Assembly: GCA_016177555.1 (NCBI GenBank)
Contig: JACOVB010000279.1
Coordinates: 1 to 9,140 of the forward strand
Length of the DNA: 9,140 bases
Source of the DNA: Candidatus Rokuibacteriota bacterium
GTDB lineage: Bacteria > Methylomirabilota > Methylomirabilia > Rokubacteriales > CSP1-6
Reading direction: 5' to 3'
Both the position numbers and the translations under genes were made by a program. Below the pieces are notes generated by a model, which had not been told where the DNA came from, made no database searches, and was given only the letters and a program-made list of their open reading frames with translations. Positions 5,634-9,140 of this stretch are shown here, in pieces (the stretch's first letter is position 1; every line of letters begins with the position of its first letter).

Positions 5634-6428
5634 ATGCGCCGGGGGCCCGTGCCGCTCTACCACCAGATCCAGGAGCTCGTCCGGGCGCGTATCGCTGCGG
5701 GCGACTACGCGGCGGGTGCGGCCCTGCCCACGGATGAGGCGCTGATGCGCGAGTTCGGCGTGAGCCGCCACACGGTCCGGGCCGCGATCCAGCAGCTCGT
5801 GGCCGAGGGGCTCATCGAGCGCTTCCCCGGGCGCGGCAGCTTCGTCGTCGAGCGGGCGCGGCGGGCGAGCCGGTGGACGATCGAGTCGGTCGAGGACCTC
5901 ATCGACACGAGCTTCGCCCACACCTACAAGGTCCTGTCCGCTCGCGCCATACCCTCGCGCGCCTTTCCGCGCATCGCCGAGCTGCTCGGCGAGAGCCGGT
6001 CGCTGTTCCACGTCCGCGCCGTCCGCGCCTCGACGGAGGGGCCGTACGCGTACTCCAACGTCTGGTTCCCCGGGGACATCGGCGAGAAGCTCCCGCGTCA
6101 CCTGTTCGCCAAGCGTCCGCTCGTGCTGCTCGTGGAGGAGTACTGCGGGTGGCCGGCGTTCCGCACCCTGCAGACGGCGCTCGCGGCGCTCGCGGACCGC
6201 GATGGCGCGCGACACCTGGGCGTCGCCTTCGGCGACCCCGTGCTCGTCCTCGAACGCACCTACTTCGGCGCGGACGACCATCCCCTCGAGCACACGCGCA
6301 TCCAGTACCGCCCGGACCGCTACCAGCAGGTCGTGAACTTCTCGCGCCGGCAGGCGCCGCCGTACCTGCCGTCGCCCGAGACCGAGTCCCGGCACCCGAG
6401 AGGAGACCAGCATGGCGCCACGCGCTGA
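5634..6428 (+). CDS. GntR-family transcriptional regulator, HutC subfamily (UTRA domain)
   Basis: This 264-residue cytoplasmic DNA-binding regulator probably controls the PLP-enzyme operon it heads. The N-terminal winged helix-turn-helix opens with PLYHQIQ (7-13), followed by LPTDEALMREFGVSRHTVR (31-49) and wing PGRGSFVV (65-72), a classic GntR pattern. Residues about 95-238 match a UTRA ligand-binding domain, including the segment from ERTYFGADDHPLEHTRIQYR (207-226), so a small molecule, often a sugar, amino acid or related metabolite, is the likely inducer. I chose the ATG at 5634 because it begins just before the GntR domain and a promoter places the transcript start on it. In-frame ATGs at 5616 and farther upstream would translate across the -10 box and operator. 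No Shine-Dalgarno precedes either start. The end overlaps the next gene by 17 bp. Confidence 0.9.
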   Translation: MRRGPVPLYHQIQELVRARIAAGDYAAGAALPTDEALMREFGVSRHTVRAAIQQLVAEGLIERFPGRGSFVVERARRASRWTIESVEDLIDTSFAHTYKVLSARAIPSRAFPRIAELLGESRSLFHVRAVRASTEGPYAYSNVWFPGDIGEKLPRHLFAKRPLVLLVEEYCGWPAFRTLQTALAALADRDGARHLGVAFGDPVLVLERTYFGADDHPLEHTRIQYRPDRYQQVVNFSRRQAPPYLPSPETESRHPRGDQHGATR

Positions 6429-7674
6429 CCGCTTCGGCCACCCGATCGATCCCACCGTCTCGTACGCGCGTGGGCCAATCCTCACGAGCGAGATCGAGGA
6501 GACGCTGCGGCAGCGTCACGGGTACGAGTTGATCCGCGAGCGGGTCGCGCGCGGCGGTGACGACGCCGTCTTCAACCTGACGGGCCTGATCCGCGGCTTT
6601 CCGTTCAAGCCCGGCGACGACGCGTGGCTGCGCTCCTACATCCACTTCCACGCCAGGAACCACGGGGACCTCGAGACACTGGCGCTCAAGATTCTCGGCG
6701 GCGACCCGCAGGAGCACGACGGCTTCCTGGCGACCCGCGTGAGCGCCGGGATCCTGGCCGTCATGCTGGCCACGCTCGCGCCGGACGACCTCGTGCTCTC
6801 GCTCGTGCCCGCCGACCGTTCGCACCCGTCGATCCGGCAGTCGGTGGACCTGGCCCGCGGCCGCTTCGAAGAGGTCATCGGCCTGCCCGCGTTCGAGGCG
6901 GCGCTCGCCAGTGGCGCGCGGCCGCGGCTCGTGGTGATCAGCACGATCGGCCCCTCCAAGCACCACCTGCCGGCGGCCGACGTCGTGGCCGCCGCGCGCT
7001 TGGCGCGCGGCGCGGGCGCCTTGCTCATGCTCGACGACGCCCACATGGCGGCGCGGCTCGCCTATTACGAGGAGGCGCCCGGGCTCGCCCTCGCGGACCC
7101 GGACGTCACGGTGTGGTCGCTGGACAAGCATCTCGGCGGCCCGCGCTCCGGCTTTGTGGCCGGGCGCAAGGCGCTGGTCGGGCGCGCGCGCGCCCGGGCC
7201 TTCGCGCTCGGGCTGGAGGCGCAGCCCGCGCAGTACGTGGCCGGCCTGCGCGCACTCGAGGCGTGGGATCCCGAGCCGATCCGCCGGTGCGGCGAGATGG
7301 CGCGGCGTCTGTTCCCGCTCCTTCAGGAATCCACGGGCGGGCGCGCGTACATGGCGGGCCCCGGGCTCGCCGTCGCCGGCGAGGATCTCCTCGACCTGGC
7401 GCTCGCGCGCGCGGCAGGCCGCCGGTCGTCGCTGGTACCGGTGGAGGCGGTGGCGGTGGCCTCGTTCGCGATGATGGAGCGGGACGGCGTGATCACCATC
7501 CCGGTCACGGGCATGCCCGGCGCGGCATGCGTGGTGCGGCTCATGATGTACCCGGACGGGCTGCGGCTCGGCGACCGGACGGTGCTGGAGGCGGCCGCGC
7601 ACGGCGTGGCGACGCTGGTCGACGTGCTCGACCAGCCGGAGCGCGCGTCGCGACTGATCCTCGGGGCGGCCTGA
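6412..7674 (+). CDS. SelA-like PLP-dependent fold-type I enzyme, function unknown
   Basis: This 420-residue protein has the fold-type I PLP-enzyme layout. The cofactor lysine is very probably Lys239 in SLDKHLGGPRSG (236-247), which resembles the GDKLLGGPQAG motif of selenocysteine synthase SelA and D-glucosaminate-6-phosphate ammonia-lyase-like enzymes. The pyridine-nitrogen aspartate is in MLDDAHMA (206-213). An NLTG stretch lies at 55-58. It lacks the length and features of a true SelA (about 460 residues, with an N-terminal tRNA-binding domain), and no selB, selC or selD is nearby. A lyase, racemase, aldolase or aminotransferase acting on an amino acid or amino sugar is possible. The ATG at 6412 has AGGAG six bases upstream (6401-6405) and overlaps the regulator's end by 17 bp. 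A second PLP enzyme follows after 17 bp, suggesting sequential steps in one pathway. Confidence 0.85.
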   Translation: MAPRADRFGHPIDPTVSYARGPILTSEIEETLRQRHGYELIRERVARGGDDAVFNLTGLIRGFPFKPGDDAWLRSYIHFHARNHGDLETLALKILGGDPQEHDGFLATRVSAGILAVMLATLAPDDLVLSLVPADRSHPSIRQSVDLARGRFEEVIGLPAFEAALASGARPRLVVISTIGPSKHHLPAADVVAAARLARGAGALLMLDDAHMAARLAYYEEAPGLALADPDVTVWSLDKHLGGPRSGFVAGRKALVGRARARAFALGLEAQPAQYVAGLRALEAWDPEPIRRCGEMARRLFPLLQESTGGRAYMAGPGLAVAGEDLLDLALARAAGRRSSLVPVEAVAVASFAMMERDGVITIPVTGMPGAACVVRLMMYPDGLRLGDRTVLEAAAHGVATLVDVLDQPERASRLILGAA

Positions 7675-7691
7675 GCGGAGGGGAGAGAGGC

Positions 7692-9008
7692 ATGGACAGG
7701 GCGAAGGTCAAGGAGATCGTCGACACGTGGATGATTCCCACGCCGGGGACGGCGTACATGGCCGGCCTCGAGCACCGGCCGGTGCTCGCCTCGGCCTCGG
7801 GCAGCACCGTCGTGGACACCGGCGGGCGCGAGTACCTCGACTTCCAGTCGGGGCAGATGGGCGCCGCCCTCGGCCACCGACACCCGCGCGTGATGGCCGC
7901 CATCGCGGAGAGCACGCGAACGATCGTCCACGCGTCGAATACCATGCTGAACCGGCCGCGGCTGCTCCTGCACGAGCGCCTTGGCCGGCTGCTGACGCCG
8001 CCGCTCCAGAAATCGCTGTTCCTCGTGAGCGGCAGTGACTCCATCGAGGCGTCCGTCGACCTCGCGCGCAACGCGACGGGCGGGCACGACATCCTCGGGC
8101 TGCACGACGGCCTGCACGGCTCCACCTCGCTCGTGTCGCGCTCGCTGAGCTTCGGCTGGCAGCGGAGCAAGCACGCGGCGGTGGCGCCGGGGACCTCCGC
8201 GATCCTCACGCCCGACTGCTACCGCTGCCCCGTCGCCACGCGCTACCCCGGCTGCGACTTTCTCTGTCTCAAGACGAGCTTCGAGCTGGCCGACGCCAAC
8301 TTCACCGCCAAGCCGGCGGCCGTCATCGCCGAGCCGATCCTCAGCGCCGGCGGGGTCATCGTGCCGCCGCCCGGCTACGTCCAGGCGCTCCGCCGGGCGT
8401 GCGACGAGCGTGGGATGCTCCTGATCTTCGACGAGGCGCAGACGGGCCTGGGGAAGAGCGGCAAGATGTTCTGCTACGAGCACGAGGACGTCGTCCCCGA
8501 CGTCATGGCGCTCTCCAAGCACTTCGGCGGGGGGCTGCCGATCAGCGCCGTGTGCACCACGGCGGCGCTCGCCGAGCAGGCGGTCCGACGCGGCTACTTC
8601 GCGACGCGGTCGCACGCCACCGATCCGATCCTCTGCGCGGCGGGGCTCGCGAGCCTCGACGTGATCGTGGAGGAGGACATGCCGGGACGCGCGGCGCGCA
8701 TCGAGCGGCGCATGAAGGGCGCGTTGACGGAGATGGCCAAGAAGTTCGAGATCATCGGCGACATCCGCGGCCGCGGCGTCCTGCTCGGCGTCGAGCTGGT
8801 GACCGACCGCGAGCGCAAGACGCCCGCGAACCAGGAGGCCGACGCCATCGCGCGCCACTGCCTGGACAACGGCCTCATCTTCCAGGTGCGCGGCAGCCAC
8901 GGCCGCACGAACGTCCTCCGCTTCGTCCCGCCGATGGTGACGACGGATGCGGAGGTCGAGCGGGCCCTCTCCATTCTCAACGATGCGTTCACTGCCGTCG
9001 CGCGCTAG
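7692..9008 (+). CDS. Class III PLP-dependent aminotransferase, 2,2-dialkylglycine decarboxylase-like
   Basis: This is a 438-residue fold-type I enzyme of aminotransferase class III. Motifs are SGQMGAALGHRHP (53-65), the PLP-phosphate-region GSDSIEA (114-120), AEPILSAGGVI (213-223), DEAQTGLGKSG (247-257), and the cofactor Lys277 in ALSKHFGGGLP (273-283). These closely follow remembered 2,2-dialkylglycine decarboxylase (DgdA), including equivalents of Gln52, Ser215, Lys272 and Arg406 (Gln55, Ser218, Lys277, Arg410). Two active-site positions differ: Trp138 and Met141 of DgdA correspond to Leu141 and Ser144. The substrate is therefore probably not the same. Four cysteines (177, 180, 188, 192) sit in the CYRCP to CDFLC segment. 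Decarboxylating or ordinary transamination of an unusual amino acid is likely. The ATG at 7692 follows GGAGGGG (7677-7683) by eight bases. Confidence 0.88.
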   Translation: MDRAKVKEIVDTWMIPTPGTAYMAGLEHRPVLASASGSTVVDTGGREYLDFQSGQMGAALGHRHPRVMAAIAESTRTIVHASNTMLNRPRLLLHERLGRLLTPPLQKSLFLVSGSDSIEASVDLARNATGGHDILGLHDGLHGSTSLVSRSLSFGWQRSKHAAVAPGTSAILTPDCYRCPVATRYPGCDFLCLKTSFELADANFTAKPAAVIAEPILSAGGVIVPPPGYVQALRRACDERGMLLIFDEAQTGLGKSGKMFCYEHEDVVPDVMALSKHFGGGLPISAVCTTAALAEQAVRRGYFATRSHATDPILCAAGLASLDVIVEEDMPGRAARIERRMKGALTEMAKKFEIIGDIRGRGVLLGVELVTDRERKTPANQEADAIARHCLDNGLIFQVRGSHGRTNVLRFVPPMVTTDAEVERALSILNDAFTAVAR

Positions 9009-9026
9009 CGCGCCAGGGAGGAATTC

Positions 9027-9140
9027 ATGAAGCGGATCGGACTCGGCATCGTCCTCGGCGCGGTCGCGATGCTCTTGACCGTCTCCCCGTGGTCATTCGC
9101 GCAGAAGCAAGTCGACTCGCGGCTCTACGACGTCCTCAAG
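9027..9140 (+). CDS. Secreted protein, N-terminus only; possible ABC solute-binding protein (partial)
   Basis: Thirty-eight codons run off the window end. The start ATG at 9027 has a strong GGGAGG (9016-9021) five bases upstream. Residues 1-25 form a clear Sec signal peptide: basic MKR, a hydrophobic core from about 4 to 19, and a SFA|QK cleavage site after residue 25. There is no lipobox cysteine. The mature end, starting QKQVDSRLYDVLK, resembles the beginning of periplasmic amino-acid-binding proteins of ABC importers, where a DVLKRGKL-type stretch commonly follows, but 13 residues cannot prove this. Following two PLP enzymes by 18 bp, it is probably in the same operon and could supply their substrate. 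Confidence 0.8.
   Translation, partial: MKRIGLGIVLGAVAMLLTVSPWSFAQKQVDSRLYDVLK

Noticed and set aside
5899..7602. 567-codon open frame on the minus strand opposite the regulator and first PLP enzyme
   Set aside because: Low-complexity basic composition, no domain, and full overlap with two well-supported plus-strand genes.
6412..7674. True selenocysteine synthase (SelA)
   Set aside because: The PLP-lysine motif is SelA-like, but the protein is shorter, lacks an evident tRNA-binding N-terminal domain, and no selB, selC or selD is nearby.
7323..8900. 525-codon open frame on the minus strand opposite the class III enzyme
   Set aside because: Composition typical of the reverse complement of a GC-rich gene; no motif seen.
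1..9140. Mobile element, prophage, CRISPR array, tRNA or defence system
   Set aside because: No direct-repeat arrays, transposase or integrase motifs, terminal inverted repeats or tRNA-like folds were found. All genes look metabolic or regulatory.

Overview
The window is GC-rich (roughly 70% by eye) bacterial chromosome. It is gene-dense, every gene is on the + strand, and most neighbouring genes overlap or nearly touch. Base composition, Liv-type ABC ATPases, a luciferase-like oxidoreductase and an acyl-CoA ligase cluster suggest an uncultured soil, sediment or subsurface bacterium of the Rokubacteria/Methylomirabilota, Binatia or betaproteobacterial type. No marker gene is present, so this placement is only an impression. 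I see no tRNA, rRNA, CRISPR array, insertion sequence or integrase.

Region 1 (1-5422) is the 3' part of a tightly packed operon. A probable permease end (1-24) is followed by LivG (14-787) and LivF (780-1487), the two ATPases of a branched-chain amino acid/amide-type (HAAT) importer. Then come a luciferase-like flavin/F420 oxidoreductase (1493-2440), a crotonase-fold protein lacking both standard catalytic glutamates (2440-3270), a gamma-carbonic-anhydrase-like hexapeptide-repeat protein (3267-3797) and an AMP-forming acyl-CoA ligase (3794-5422). Most junctions are 1-11 bp overlaps. The simplest reading is import of an organic acid, amide or amino-acid-like compound, CoA activation, and further conversion of the thioester. 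The crotonase, gamma-CA-like protein and CoA ligase are the same three protein types as CaiD, CaiE and CaiC of the E. coli carnitine operon.

Region 2 (5423-5633) is the only sizeable non-coding stretch (211 bp). It holds three successive inverted repeats, one of them a 38-bp near-perfect one, and then a compact promoter. A TTGCAC box and a TATATT box are separated by 16 bp that contain the perfect palindrome ATGTCCGGACAT. The predicted transcription start falls on the A of the regulator's ATG at 5634, which implies a leaderless, probably self-repressed regulator mRNA.

Region 3 (5634-9140) is a second operon. It encodes a GntR/HutC-type regulator with a UTRA effector domain, a SelA-like fold-type I PLP enzyme (6412-7674), a class III PLP enzyme closely resembling 2,2-dialkylglycine decarboxylase (7692-9008), and the start of a secreted protein (9027 onward, cut by the window edge) that is plausibly an ABC solute-binding protein. 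This looks like a regulated uptake and breakdown module for an unusual amino acid or amine. The pairing of these two PLP enzymes is the most interesting candidate for an undescribed pathway in the window.
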